Positions 19,602-28,053 are shown, counted from the first letter of the stretch. The stretch: DNA of 64,000 bases from Oscillospiraceae bacterium CM (GCA_022870705.1 CP072107.1:1920501-1984500), one strand, 5' to 3'. Translations and numbers: made by a program. The notes: generated by a model from the sequence alone, not told the origin.

Positions 19602-20477
19602 ATGAAAATCCTGAAAACCGTCCAGAGCGAGGACTGCGCCGTCAAGCACCTGCTCAGTCTCAATGACGGCAGCACCGTCGAAGCGCTTTATATGTACGAC
19701 AAAGCGTTTAAACTGACGTATCACAGCACGGTTTGCGTCTCGTCGCAGGTTGGCTGCACCGTCGGCTGCCGCTTCTGCGCCACAGGCCGACAGGGCTTTT
19801 TACGAAATTTGAACGCTGATGAGATCCTCGGCGAGGTCTTGCTTTGCGACAGCAGCCGGAAAAAAGCTGGCTTCATCCCGATGGACGCCGTCGTCTTCGC
19901 CGGTATGGGCGAGCCACTATTGAATTACGCCAATGTCCTCTCTGCCATTGATCTGATTCAGAGAGACTTGGGCATTACCCATTTTGAGCTGGCGACCGTC
20001 GGTATCGTGCCGCGGCTGTATGACCTCATCGCGGACCTCAGAGGCCACGAACTGAAGCTCCGCCTCAACCTTTCACTCCACGGTGCGACGGACGAAAAGC
20101 GCCTGCATCTCATCCCCTATACCCGAAAATACGGGCTTTCAGACATCGTCCGCGCGGCTGCCGATTTTGCTGACGCAACGGGGACAACGGCCCGCATCCG
20201 CTATATGCTGATCAAGGGCTTCAACGATACGGACGCCGATATTGACGCTTTGACAAGCCTTCTCAAAGGAAAGCCATTCAAGCTCGTTCTCTCGGCGTAT
20301 AACGACAACCAAATTGAAGGTCTCGCCCCCACCGGAGACCTTGACCTTTTGCGTTTTTATAATAAAATAAAAGATAATTGCACGTGTGATCTCTTCCACA
20401 ATTTCGGCAGCGGCGTTCTGGGCGGGTGCGGCCAGCTCCGCCAGCTCGACAATGATAATCAGGAGTTCTCTGCATGA
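19602..20477 (+). CDS. RlmN/Cfr-like radical SAM enzyme lacking the N-terminal domain
   Basis: A 291-residue protein, shorter than RlmN (about 340-380), beginning just before the radical SAM core. Cys45 in VCVSSQVGC corresponds to the RlmN Cys that resolves the methyl adduct. Cys52, Cys56 and Cys59 (CTVGCRFC) bind the 4Fe-4S cluster. GMGEPLLNY and LRLNLSLHGA are conserved. The C-terminal GGCGQL provides the methyl-carrying Cys. All residues for methyl-adenosine synthesis are therefore present, but the N-terminal RNA-binding domain of RlmN is missing. It is under a cobalamin riboswitch and overlaps the next gene by four bases. The RNA target is unknown; a paralogue of the housekeeping RlmN is likely. 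Confidence 0.85.
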   Translation: MKILKTVQSEDCAVKHLLSLNDGSTVEALYMYDKAFKLTYHSTVCVSSQVGCTVGCRFCATGRQGFLRNLNADEILGEVLLCDSSRKKAGFIPMDAVVFAGMGEPLLNYANVLSAIDLIQRDLGITHFELATVGIVPRLYDLIADLRGHELKLRLNLSLHGATDEKRLHLIPYTRKYGLSDIVRAAADFADATGTTARIRYMLIKGFNDTDADIDALTSLLKGKPFKLVLSAYNDNQIEGLAPTGDLDLLRFYNKIKDNCTCDLFHNFGSGVLGGCGQLRQLDNDNQEFSA

Positions 20478-21430
20478 ACAAGGTCATCTGTGTTTACAGC
20501 TCTTCAAGCAATACAATCAGCCCTGTTTACTTTGATGCCGCAGCGCGCCTGGGGGCGGAAATCGCCCGCGAGGGTGATCTGCTGCTGTTCGGCGGCGGGA
20601 TGACGGGCCTTATGGGCGCGTGCGCCCGCGCGGTCCACCAGCACAGCGGGACCGTGATCGGCGTGATTCCGGAAGCCCTCAACGAGCCCGGCATCGTCTA
20701 TGAAGCGTGTGACGAGCTTGTCGTCACCGCCGGTATGCGCGAGCGCAAGGCCGTGATGGACAGCCGGTCGGATGCTTTTGTCGCCCTGCCCGGCGGCTTT
20801 GGAACGATTGAGGAAATCATGGAAATTATCACGCTCAAGCAGCTGCGCTATCACAGTAAACCGATCGTCATTTTAAATATTGGCGGCTATTTCACGGCAC
20901 TGATTGCACAGCTGCGTAATGCTGTTGACGAACAGTTTGCAAAGCCCGCCTGTCTTGATCTGTTTCTTGTCACCGACAGCGTTGCAGCGGCGCTGGAACA
21001 TATCGACGCATATGTCCCGGCATCGTCTGACGAGCGGTGGCTGACCGATGTGGAGGCTGCAAGCCCCTCTCAGGTCTTTGTCAAGCAGCCGCCTCACCTT
21101 GACGATGTTGACTGCTGCAAGATTGATATCTTTATCCCGAGGACGCATCTGTCCCCGCTTCAAGAGGCGCTTCGACAGGTCGGTGCCGGTCATTTCGGCA
21201 CGTACGACAGCTGCCTGTCCTATACGGAGACAACGGGCTGCTGGCGCCCGCTGCCCGGCAGTCACCCCTACGACGGGACCGAGAACGTCGTCAGCACAGC
21301 GCCGGAATACAAGGTTGAAGTGCTCTGCCGCTGTGACCGTGTCGATGAAACGCTCCGGGCAATCAAGGCCGTTCACCCGTATGAAACGCCCGTTATCAAT
21401 GTAATTCCGCTCTATAAGACGGGTCTGTGA
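20474..21430 (+). CDS. LOG-family phosphoribohydrolase fused to a NIF3/PII-like domain
   Basis: Residues 1-180 match the TIGR00730/LOG family (nucleotide 5'-monophosphate phosphoribohydrolase, formerly lysine-decarboxylase-like). Motifs include LLFGGGMTGLMG, MRERKAVM and the signature PGGFGTIEE. After a linker, residues 212-318 form a second domain with VGAGHFGTYDSC, RPLPGSHPYDG and AVHPYETPVINVIPLY. This matches the small PII-like domain found inserted in NIF3/YqfO proteins. The fusion is unusual. The ATG overlaps the stop of the radical SAM gene (ATGA), so both are governed by the B12 riboswitch. The substrate is uncertain. Confidence 0.85.
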   Translation: MNKVICVYSSSSNTISPVYFDAAARLGAEIAREGDLLLFGGGMTGLMGACARAVHQHSGTVIGVIPEALNEPGIVYEACDELVVTAGMRERKAVMDSRSDAFVALPGGFGTIEEIMEIITLKQLRYHSKPIVILNIGGYFTALIAQLRNAVDEQFAKPACLDLFLVTDSVAAALEHIDAYVPASSDERWLTDVEAASPSQVFVKQPPHLDDVDCCKIDIFIPRTHLSPLQEALRQVGAGHFGTYDSCLSYTETTGCWRPLPGSHPYDGTENVVSTAPEYKVEVLCRCDRVDETLRAIKAVHPYETPVINVIPLYKTGL

Positions 21431-21482
21431 TGAGGGCCTTGTTCCCTCCGGCAAAAGACTGCGCCGAACCGGCAAACGATTA

Positions 21483-21517
21483 AAACACCGCGCCGGATTC
21501 GGCGCGGTGTTTTTTGT
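21483..21517 (+). terminator. intrinsic terminator of the B12-riboswitch operon
   Basis: Stem AACACCGCGCCG with CGGCGCGGTGTT and a short GATT-like loop, followed by TTTTG and TTT. Confidence 0.88.
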
Positions 21518-21611
21518 TTAACGGTCTGGCTTAAACGCCCATAATATTTTGAATTCCTATTTGCTGGCGCACCATGCAGTCTAGTCATTATATCCATAAA
21601 ACACCTATCTG

Positions 21612-22157
21612 TCACGGTATTTGTCGCACTTCTGAAACACCGGTAAAAGCTCCTGTTGCTATATAAATTGACGTTACGACGTTTTGCTCAATAATAAAAA
21701 TGATACCGCCATATCTGTCTCCGGCAATGAGCATATGATTATTTGATTCTTTCTGATTAACCTCCTTTTCATATGCTTTTAAAACATCATCGCGTGTGCT
21801 GCCAATTCCAATATCTCTGTTCAGTTTAATACTGCTGTCAGGTGCGATATATATATAATTAAAAAGCGTCGGAATATCGTTTTGATCAACTACATCGATC
21901 TCAACACCTTGCTTAAAATACCATCTGTCGTAATCTTCTGCATTTACAGTTTTTTCAGGCTTTCCAAATTTATTAACAAAATCATCAGGCCACCACCCTC
22001 CAAACGTCTCGTTCAACGTTTCATCTAGAAGTGAATCATATTTATTGGAATTCTCACTCATAGAGGCATTATTCGTTTTTGCATTATTGTTAATGGATGT
22101 ACACCCGACAAAACACATCATCACTGCAATAACAAATAGAACCATCCGTTTTTTCAC
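21612..22157 (-). CDS. lipoprotein, possible partner/immunity protein of the CHAP protein
   Basis: GTG start at 22157 with AGGAGG six bases upstream. The signal sequence MKKRMVLFVIAVMMCFVGC ends in a lipobox Cys, and an Asn/Ser-rich linker follows. The mature domain has a segment NETFGGWWPDDFVNKFGKPE, then alternating strands. No family is recognised. The gene is AT-rich like the C-terminal half of the adjacent upstream CHAP gene and lies 22 bases after its stop. An anchored lipoprotein next to a peptidoglycan hydrolase fits an immunity or inhibitor role (inference only). Confidence 0.75.
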   Translation of the reverse strand: MKKRMVLFVIAVMMCFVGCTSINNNAKTNNASMSENSNKYDSLLDETLNETFGGWWPDDFVNKFGKPEKTVNAEDYDRWYFKQGVEIDVVDQNDIPTLFNYIYIAPDSSIKLNRDIGIGSTRDDVLKAYEKEVNQKESNNHMLIAGDRYGGIIFIIEQNVVTSIYIATGAFTGVSEVRQIP

Positions 22158-22179
22158 AAGCTGCCTCCTATCTAATATT

Positions 22180-23586
22180 TTATCTTATACTGCTGCTAGT
22201 ACCGTCACTACTCGTAGATGGTACTCTACCATAAGAAGTACTACCGTTTAAACAAAATCCTGTAATATAAGTGGTTGTTTTCAAATTGTACTTGTTTATT
22301 TTCACTTGCTGCCCTGAATTGCCTTCAATCGTATATACTATTCCAGTCTTTTCATCATAAGATAAGACTATGCCAATATGTGTATGCTCACCAAAAATCA
22401 CTATATCACCCTCATGAGGTGGTGTCCTATCCTTCGTGACATCTTGATATCGGCCCTGTTCCGCATACCAATTCTTATATGCGCCAGTACTTGCACAATT
22501 TATACCCTTATCGCTTATTGATCGTTTATTTGGAATTAAATCCGGAGATATTCCGCTGTTATATACACACCAATCAATAAATTGAGCACACCAATAGACG
22601 CCATTTTGGCCGTACCAATCACCATAGATATTTTCATTTGTTCCCTGTATTTTTCCATAAGAATCCAATATCGGTTTACCGTCTTCATCGACAACTAATT
22701 TCTCGGAAACACCAACTTGACTTAATGCTTTTTCAACTAAAGCATTGGTATCAATTCCGTATTTGTTTGCCGTTACTGATGATGTAAAGCCACCGCCACT
22801 TCCCGCATTTGGACTCTGCGTCGTTGATGATTGTGCTTTCAATAACCTATCAAAAAAACCATCGCCAGAATCATCACCCCAAGAGCCTCCGCCGCCAGAT
22901 ACGTTGCTTATTCCCGAATTTCTCAAAGCAGGCGGTTTAAAGTTAAATGTCGAATCGAATGTCAGCCTGCCAAACGTCGATGGGCCGACGATGCCCCTGT
23001 TTGTCCCCGTATTGCCACCGGGTATCGCGGCATCCTTATAGGTGTTGACGGCTTCCAGCGTATGCCGCCCGAAGACGCCGTCTTCCTCCAGCGCGCGCCC
23101 GTTCACGTCCGTCACACCGAGCTTATTGAGCATCTTTTGCAGCCTTTTTACATCGTCACCCGCTGAACCCGCCGTGAGCTTCATTTCGCTGCCCGATGTT
23201 TTAGCCAGCGCCCTCTCCATTAAATCTAGCGACGATTGGGCGTGAGACACAAGATTAATAAGGCCCGGCACTTCTTTCCCATTATAACCCATCGTTTCGA
23301 CAGCTGCAAGCGGATTACGTGTAAGTGCCTGCCGTTTCGGCGAGGCCTCCGAAAGCTCTTGTTCCGTCTCAGGCCATTTGCTGCGTAATGGACGAGACCT
23401 TTCTTCATGGTCGGCTTTGAGCCATTCCCAAACGCCTTCGTCGGCGATGCGGTCGTTTTCTGTTTTTGCATCAGATGACGGCGGCTTTCCTGTCATCAGC
23501 TTTTCAAAAAAATTCTCCGGCTTCTTGATATCTTTTTTCCCCATGCGCCCATTGCGCCGTCTGTTTGAACCGCTTTGATTGGCCAT
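22180..23586 (-). CDS. peptidoglycan-binding and CHAP-domain hydrolase without signal peptide
   Basis: The 468-residue protein begins with a very basic stretch (SGSNRRRNGRMGKKDIKK) and no signal peptide. A PG_binding_1 domain (about 137-215: DDVKRLQKMLNKLG, DGVFGRHTLEAVNTYK) is followed by a Gly/Ser-rich linker. A CHAP amidase/endopeptidase domain (about 300-450) follows, with Cys333 in YWCAQFIDWC and His in GEHTHIGIV. The N-terminal half is GC-rich (42/60 G+C at 23041-23100) while the CHAP half is AT-rich (18/60 at 22261-22320), so the two halves seem to have different histories. Absence of a signal peptide means export by a dedicated system or release on lysis. Confidence 0.85.
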   Translation of the reverse strand: MANQSGSNRRRNGRMGKKDIKKPENFFEKLMTGKPPSSDAKTENDRIADEGVWEWLKADHEERSRPLRSKWPETEQELSEASPKRQALTRNPLAAVETMGYNGKEVPGLINLVSHAQSSLDLMERALAKTSGSEMKLTAGSAGDDVKRLQKMLNKLGVTDVNGRALEEDGVFGRHTLEAVNTYKDAAIPGGNTGTNRGIVGPSTFGRLTFDSTFNFKPPALRNSGISNVSGGGGSWGDDSGDGFFDRLLKAQSSTTQSPNAGSGGGFTSSVTANKYGIDTNALVEKALSQVGVSEKLVVDEDGKPILDSYGKIQGTNENIYGDWYGQNGVYWCAQFIDWCVYNSGISPDLIPNKRSISDKGINCASTGAYKNWYAEQGRYQDVTKDRTPPHEGDIVIFGEHTHIGIVLSYDEKTGIVYTIEGNSGQQVKINKYNLKTTTYITGFCLNGSTSYGRVPSTSSDGTSSSIR

Positions 23587-23623
23587 ATTAAATCCTCATT
23601 TCTTCATCTTACCTGAAATTAAA

Positions 23624-23667
23624 GAGCCTTTTAGCTGCACGGGTTTCCCCAAACAGTTAAAAGGCTC
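23624..23667 (-). terminator. hairpin after the original end of the phosphatase gene
   Basis: GAGCCTTTTAGCTG (23624-23637) pairs with CAGTTAAAAGGCTC (23654-23667) with one mismatch. On the minus strand it is followed by TTTAATTTC. It lies 96 bases after the ancestral stop of the histidine phosphatase gene (23763) and just before the CHAP gene, so it probably ended the phosphatase transcript before the IS landed. Confidence 0.6.
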
Positions 23668-23762
23668 TCAGGCTCTATATGAAATTTTTTAATTACATAT
23701 ATTTACACGTCATTGTACTGAGGCAACACCCGTTTGTCAAGCTTTCGGAACACGAAAAGACA

Positions 23763-23818
23763 TTATGAAGTCTTTTTAACGCCGCGGCTGTCTGCCTGGC
23801 GGTAGGAAAAAAACTCTG
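23763..23818 (-). pseudogene. severed 3' end of the histidine phosphatase gene
   Basis: Reading on from the duplicated target in the phosphatase frame gives FFS followed by YRQADSRGVKKTS and a TAA at 23763-23765. This is the original C-terminus, now cut off by the IS30 element. Joined to codon 191 of the 5' part it would restore a protein of about 204 residues, the usual size for this family. Confidence 0.8.
23805..23818. repeat. 14-bp target-site duplication, left copy
   Basis: GGAAAAAAACTCTG abuts the left end of the IS and is identical to 25096-25109 on its right side. It lies inside the former phosphatase reading frame, so it is best read as a duplicated target. Long duplications are known for some IS30-family members. 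Confidence 0.8.
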
Positions 23819-25095
23819 GGTTGATTGTAAAATGAAATTGAACACTTGAACAGAAAAATCCATAGTGATTATTCTTCGTGGTAAAATGTAGTTCCTACAC
23901 AACATCTGCCACCGAAAGGATACAATCACTATGGATAACAATGATTCTATCACAGTCAGCGCAGAACGCAAGAAAGGGCAACACTTGAGCTTGGAAGATC
24001 GTGGTGCTGTCAAAGCCCTCTTGAAGCAGGGACTTGGCGTACGCGGCATCGCCCGAAACATTGGCTGTTCACCGTCCACCATCTCATACGAGTTAAGGCG
24101 AGGTACACCGACACGGAAGAGCAACAGGGGCCAAGCACCTGGCTATTCTCCGAAACTCGGCGAGGCCATCTACAAGGCTAATCGAAGGGCTTGTGTCAAG
24201 CCCCTCAAAGCAGGCTCCTGCAAGACTTTCATTGACTGGGTAGTCAAGCAGATCCGGGAACACAAGTGGTCGCTGGATTCCTGCTGCGGATATGCGAAGC
24301 GACAGCGTTTGTACAGTGAAGATCAGATGGTTTGTACCCGCACTCTGTACAACATGGTCTGGGCAGGCTTGCTTCCCATCACGCCGACCGAACTGCCGGA
24401 AGCCTTAAAACGCAGCACCCGAAAGGCCAGGGGCAGGGAAAACAAAAAGCACTACGGCACAAGCATTTCCGCCCGTCCTGAGATCGCTTCCCTTCGTATA
24501 GAAGGCGGCCACTGGGAGGGCGACACCGTGGTTGGAAAACGAGCTGGGAAAGAGGCAGTTGTACTCTCTCTGCTGGAGAAGAAGACCGAGCACTACATCG
24601 CCATTCGTATTCCCGGAAAGACCAGTGATGCGGTGATGTCTGCCATGAAAAGCCTACGCGCTGAGTACGGGGAACGTTTTTCACAGATTTTTAAGACGAT
24701 TACCGTAGACAACGGCAGCGAGTTCGCCGACTTTGCAGAAGTCGAGGCTTGGGGTTCCCAGATCTACTTTGCCCACCCATACAGCTCTTGGGAACGTCCT
24801 CAGAACGAAAGGCATAATGGACTGTTCCGGACCTTCGTTCCAAAGGGAACATCTATTGAGCAGTATACAGACGAGGACATCCTGTCCGCTGCTGATGAGT
24901 TAAATGGGCGACCCCGGAAGAAGCTCGGATACCACACGCCAGAGGAACTATTTGAAGCCTTTCTTGATTCCGAATACGCAGCCTGACGGCTGCGACAACC
25001 TTGGCACAGACAGCGCCTGCGGCACCATCTGTGTCCAAGGTTAATTGATGGGAACGATTTTGCCTCGGGGTGTTCAATTTGCACTTGCAATTTAT
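23819..25095 (+). mobile_element. IS30-family insertion sequence, intact
   Basis: A 1277-bp element between 14-bp direct repeats. Imperfect terminal inverted repeats of about 22 bp (23824-23845 and 25070-25091) share AAATTGAACAC and ATTG. It holds one transposase gene, uninterrupted. Insertion is in the 3' part of a histidine phosphatase gene. The intact ORF and exact duplication suggest recent movement. Confidence 0.88.
23931..24986 (+). CDS. IS30-family transposase
   Basis: A 351-residue DDE transposase. The N-terminal helix-turn-helix region has SLEDRGAVKALLKQG and VRGIARNIGCSPSTISYELR, typical of IS30. The catalytic core has WEGDTVVGK (first Asp), TVDNGSEFADF (second Asp) and ERPQNERHNGLFRTFVPKG (Glu). 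Length and order are normal, with no frameshift, so it is probably active. GAAAGGA lies nine bases before the ATG. Confidence 0.95.
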   Translation: MDNNDSITVSAERKKGQHLSLEDRGAVKALLKQGLGVRGIARNIGCSPSTISYELRRGTPTRKSNRGQAPGYSPKLGEAIYKANRRACVKPLKAGSCKTFIDWVVKQIREHKWSLDSCCGYAKRQRLYSEDQMVCTRTLYNMVWAGLLPITPTELPEALKRSTRKARGRENKKHYGTSISARPEIASLRIEGGHWEGDTVVGKRAGKEAVVLSLLEKKTEHYIAIRIPGKTSDAVMSAMKSLRAEYGERFSQIFKTITVDNGSEFADFAEVEAWGSQIYFAHPYSSWERPQNERHNGLFRTFVPKGTSIEQYTDEDILSAADELNGRPRKKLGYHTPEELFEAFLDSEYAA

Positions 25096-25668
25096 GGAAA
25101 AAAACTCTGCAGGCGTCAGGTTATAAAAATCAATTGTGACGTTTTGCCCGTGACAGCTCAGTTTGTTAACGCACGTGTTTTTCAAAATTGTCTTCCCCGT
25201 GCCGATCTCACCGCCGGACAGATGCGATAAAATGGCGTTGATGGATGCCCCGTGCGAGACGATCACAATATTTTGGCACGCGCTGTGCGCGATATAATTG
25301 TTTAAAACCGACATCAGGCGCGCCGTCAAATCTTCTTTCGGCTCCAGCATCGGGTCTTCCCCGCTTTCCAATAGGCGCTCACGCGCCTCGAGCGTCAGGC
25401 CGGAGAGTTTGCCGAAATCCCGTTCGGTGAGGCCCTGCTCGACGAGGATATCGTGAAGGCCTAAGTGCTCGGCCATGATGTCCGCCGTTTTTTTCGCCCG
25501 TTTTAAAGGGCTTGATAAAATGCAGTCGACCGGGACGCCGTGAAACGCCCGTGCACAATCTGCCGACTGTAGAAGACCCGTTTCGTTGAGCTCGATATCC
25601 TCAATGCCCTGCAGCCTGTTCTGCCTATTCCAGTCCGTTTCGCCATGTCTGATTAAATAGATGACCAT
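24853..25668 (-). CDS. histidine phosphatase (GpmB-like), C-terminus replaced by IS sequence
   Basis: Residues 1-191 are a normal phosphoglycerate-mutase-like phosphatase. The phosphohistidine motif LIRHGETDWNRQNRLQG is at the start, LSSPLKRAKKTADIM follows, Glu is in GLTERDFGKLSG, and the second His is in IVIVSHGASINAIL. After Ser191 (25096) the frame runs into the IS30 element and continues antisense to its transposase for 80 codons, giving a 271-residue hybrid. Catalytic residues are intact; whether the foreign tail is tolerated is unknown. The original last 13 codons survive at 23763-23805. Substrate is not predictable. Confidence 0.85.
   Translation of the reverse strand: MVIYLIRHGETDWNRQNRLQGIEDIELNETGLLQSADCARAFHGVPVDCILSSPLKRAKKTADIMAEHLGLHDILVEQGLTERDFGKLSGLTLEARERLLESGEDPMLEPKEDLTARLMSVLNNYIAHSACQNIVIVSHGASINAILSHLSGGEIGTGKTILKNTCVNKLSCHGQNVTIDFYNLTPAEFFSINCKCKLNTPRQNRSHQLTLDTDGAAGAVCAKVVAAVRLRIRNQERLQIVPLACGIRASSGVAHLTHQQRTGCPRLYTAQ
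25096..25109. repeat. 14-bp target-site duplication, right copy
   Basis: Identical to 23805-23818; marks the right boundary of the IS30-family element within the phosphatase gene. Confidence 0.8.
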
Positions 25669-25770
25669 TAACCGTTATCCCCTGTATGTTTACTGGCAAG
25701 CAGTATACCACAAAGACCGCCGGGGCAAAAGACTATAAAAGCAATTTGGCCGCTCCGGCCATTGCGCCGC

Positions 25771-28053
25771 TTAGGTTGCTTTGCCGTCGAATTTGACCGT
25801 TTGAGTCCAGGACTGGTTGTGATAAATGTCCGTCAGCATGTAGCACTCCAAAACGGGGCTGTCGCCAACGTCCTCATATGTCACAGCCGGGAGCTCATTG
25901 CCGATGACAAGCGTGTCGCCGAAGTAATAGCTCATGTCGTACTTACCTTTATAGGTGTAGTAATCGCAGATGAAATCAATCTTATCGCCTTTACTGAACT
26001 GTTTATAGCCTTTGCCGACCGTGCCTTCCCCACCGATGGACGAGGTGCTGTCAACAAGACGGTACCCGGCGATGTAGCCGTCTGCATCCTTACCGTCCCA
26101 TTCCAGAATAATATCGATATCCGTTTGACCGTTCAAAACAGCCGGAACATAGCCGATAAAGACCGTCATATCGTCTCTTTGAATCGTCTCCTCGGCGTAA
26201 TAGCAGACGATCTGGCCGCCGATGGCAACCCATGTGTAGTCGGCACCAAAATTTAAAATGAGATTGCCCTGATCATCCTTTTCATAATACTGGTCGCTGC
26301 CGAGATCAATATACCCGCCGCCGTCGTCAAGCAGAATCTGCATCTGCACATCTGTCAGGAGGTCCCAGTCCTCATCCGTCAGCGGCAGATACCAATTGCC
26401 CTTTGAAGCATCTTCAATGACGCTCAGCTCGGTGTAATTAATATTATCATACGTGTAGTTCTCAACGGCCGTGTTATCATACCAGTCAAACGAGGAATAA
26501 TCGGTTTCAGCGTCTGTCTGTCCTGTCAGGTTCTCCTTTAACGACCGCGTCGTTGAATTTTTCTGGCCGCCCGCTAAAATATTAACGAATTTGTCGTAAA
26601 ATTGATAGATTTCACCGCCGTAACCGAATTGCGCAAATATTTTCTTGGCATAGCCATAAACAGACAGGTCCTTATATGGGAAGTACATTGACAGACCGTA
26701 AACGCCAGTGCGTGCCGTGCTGTTGCTGTATTTGACAGCGCTTTGCAGCGCCGTCACCAGTTCGTCCTTCCCGTCTAGATTCGACCGCGTCGTGAAATCA
26801 ACGATATCAATGAGGTCGTAGTCGCCCTCGGCAAACGCCCTTGAACGCGAAACGGCGGTCGAAATTGTTTTAAATTCCTGATTTGAGAGCGCCGTCGTCG
26901 CGTTCGACATATAGGAGCAAAGCGTTTCATAGACATATGGTATTTCACGCAGGGCAACGACCGACAGCGTCGAGTCCGGGCTGCCGTTCTTGCCGCTGTC
27001 CGCGTTCTGTTTAAGGAAGCTGTCAACAATAATTTGGCCGAGCGAGACCGTATCGATGGATGTATTCTGGCCGAGCGCGTTAAGCCACGGCGTGTAGTCC
27101 CAGCCGTCTGCCGGTTCTGTCTCCTCGGAGCCGACGAGATAGTCGGCATACGGCTCGAGCATATAGGCCGTTTCGATTGTCCCCATTAAGCAGGCGTCAA
27201 AGCCGATCATGTCGAACTTGACACCGCTGTTTTGTAGAGCCGTGGCCATATCCGATAAAAAGAGGACCGAGTCGGGATATAATTCGTCGGAGCCGTACCC
27301 ATACAGCGAGCCGCCGCCGTGATCCCAAAAAACAAGCTCATATCGGTTGGCGGGATAGCGGTCTTTCGCAAACGAAATGAAATCGGCCAACTGCTGTGCG
27401 TTGAGCATCCCTGTCTTGCCAAGATCCTGCAGCGGCACAAGCTGATGGTTTTCAATCGCCCAGCGCTGCACCGCACCGTCCTTGATGCCCGGCATATCCC
27501 AAGACCGGCACCCGCCCGTCTCGACGATGACATTGACATTGTCGCCAAGGTCTGCTTCAAGCATTTCATTTAAATCGATCGTCCCACAGCCGCCATCCGA
27601 TTCGAGGTCGGAACCGCAGACGTAAACCATCACGGTTACGGTGTCACGGCCGCCGCCCAAAATTTCTGTGTAATTGTTGCGGAAGCCGTCCGCCGTTTCG
27701 TTGCCGCCGAAAACTTGACGATTGCTCAGTAAAATAAGTATCGGGATGAGGAGGATTAAAAGCCCTAAAATAATGCCGCCGGCGACAAATGACGCTTTAC
27801 GTTGACGGCGCGGTGGCATTATTGGCACTCTGGGCCCATAGGCCGGCGGATAGAACGGCGGAACCGGCGCGCCGGGCCCTGTCGGATTATAGCCCTGTCC
27901 CGGTGCCAGGCCGGGTCTTGGCGGCCCGCCGTTTTGTATGTATGAATTTGAAGCGGGCGGTTTTTGCGCGCTTCCAAACGCGGAGGAGGCGCCGCATTTT
28001 TGGCAAAAGCTCGCGTCGTCGGGATTGGTAGCCCCGCACTTGGCACAATACAT
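25771..28053 (-). CDS. membrane-anchored clostripain-like (peptidase C11) protein
   Basis: The 760-residue protein has an N-terminal zinc ribbon (YCAKCGA, FCQKCGA), a long Pro/Gly-rich linker and one membrane helix (about residues 90-115), then a large outer part. The C11 protease domain starts at VTVMVYVCGSDLES and has the catalytic pair FWDHGGG (His about 244) and FDACLMG (Cys about 288). The last ~250 residues are a beta-rich domain of unknown role. Clostripain-type enzymes cut after Arg/Lys. The zinc ribbon/linker/helix layout mirrors the protein at 17019-17942. Confidence 0.85.
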   Translation of the reverse strand: MYCAKCGATNPDDASFCQKCGASSAFGSAQKPPASNSYIQNGGPPRPGLAPGQGYNPTGPGAPVPPFYPPAYGPRVPIMPPRRQRKASFVAGGIILGLLILLIPILILLSNRQVFGGNETADGFRNNYTEILGGGRDTVTVMVYVCGSDLESDGGCGTIDLNEMLEADLGDNVNVIVETGGCRSWDMPGIKDGAVQRWAIENHQLVPLQDLGKTGMLNAQQLADFISFAKDRYPANRYELVFWDHGGGSLYGYGSDELYPDSVLFLSDMATALQNSGVKFDMIGFDACLMGTIETAYMLEPYADYLVGSEETEPADGWDYTPWLNALGQNTSIDTVSLGQIIVDSFLKQNADSGKNGSPDSTLSVVALREIPYVYETLCSYMSNATTALSNQEFKTISTAVSRSRAFAEGDYDLIDIVDFTTRSNLDGKDELVTALQSAVKYSNSTARTGVYGLSMYFPYKDLSVYGYAKKIFAQFGYGGEIYQFYDKFVNILAGGQKNSTTRSLKENLTGQTDAETDYSSFDWYDNTAVENYTYDNINYTELSVIEDASKGNWYLPLTDEDWDLLTDVQMQILLDDGGGYIDLGSDQYYEKDDQGNLILNFGADYTWVAIGGQIVCYYAEETIQRDDMTVFIGYVPAVLNGQTDIDIILEWDGKDADGYIAGYRLVDSTSSIGGEGTVGKGYKQFSKGDKIDFICDYYTYKGKYDMSYYFGDTLVIGNELPAVTYEDVGDSPVLECYMLTDIYHNQSWTQTVKFDGKAT

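Noticed and set aside
20873-21475. 200-codon frame antisense to the LOG-fusion gene
   Set aside because: Coding potential is explained by the other strand, where LOG and NIF3-like motifs are clear.
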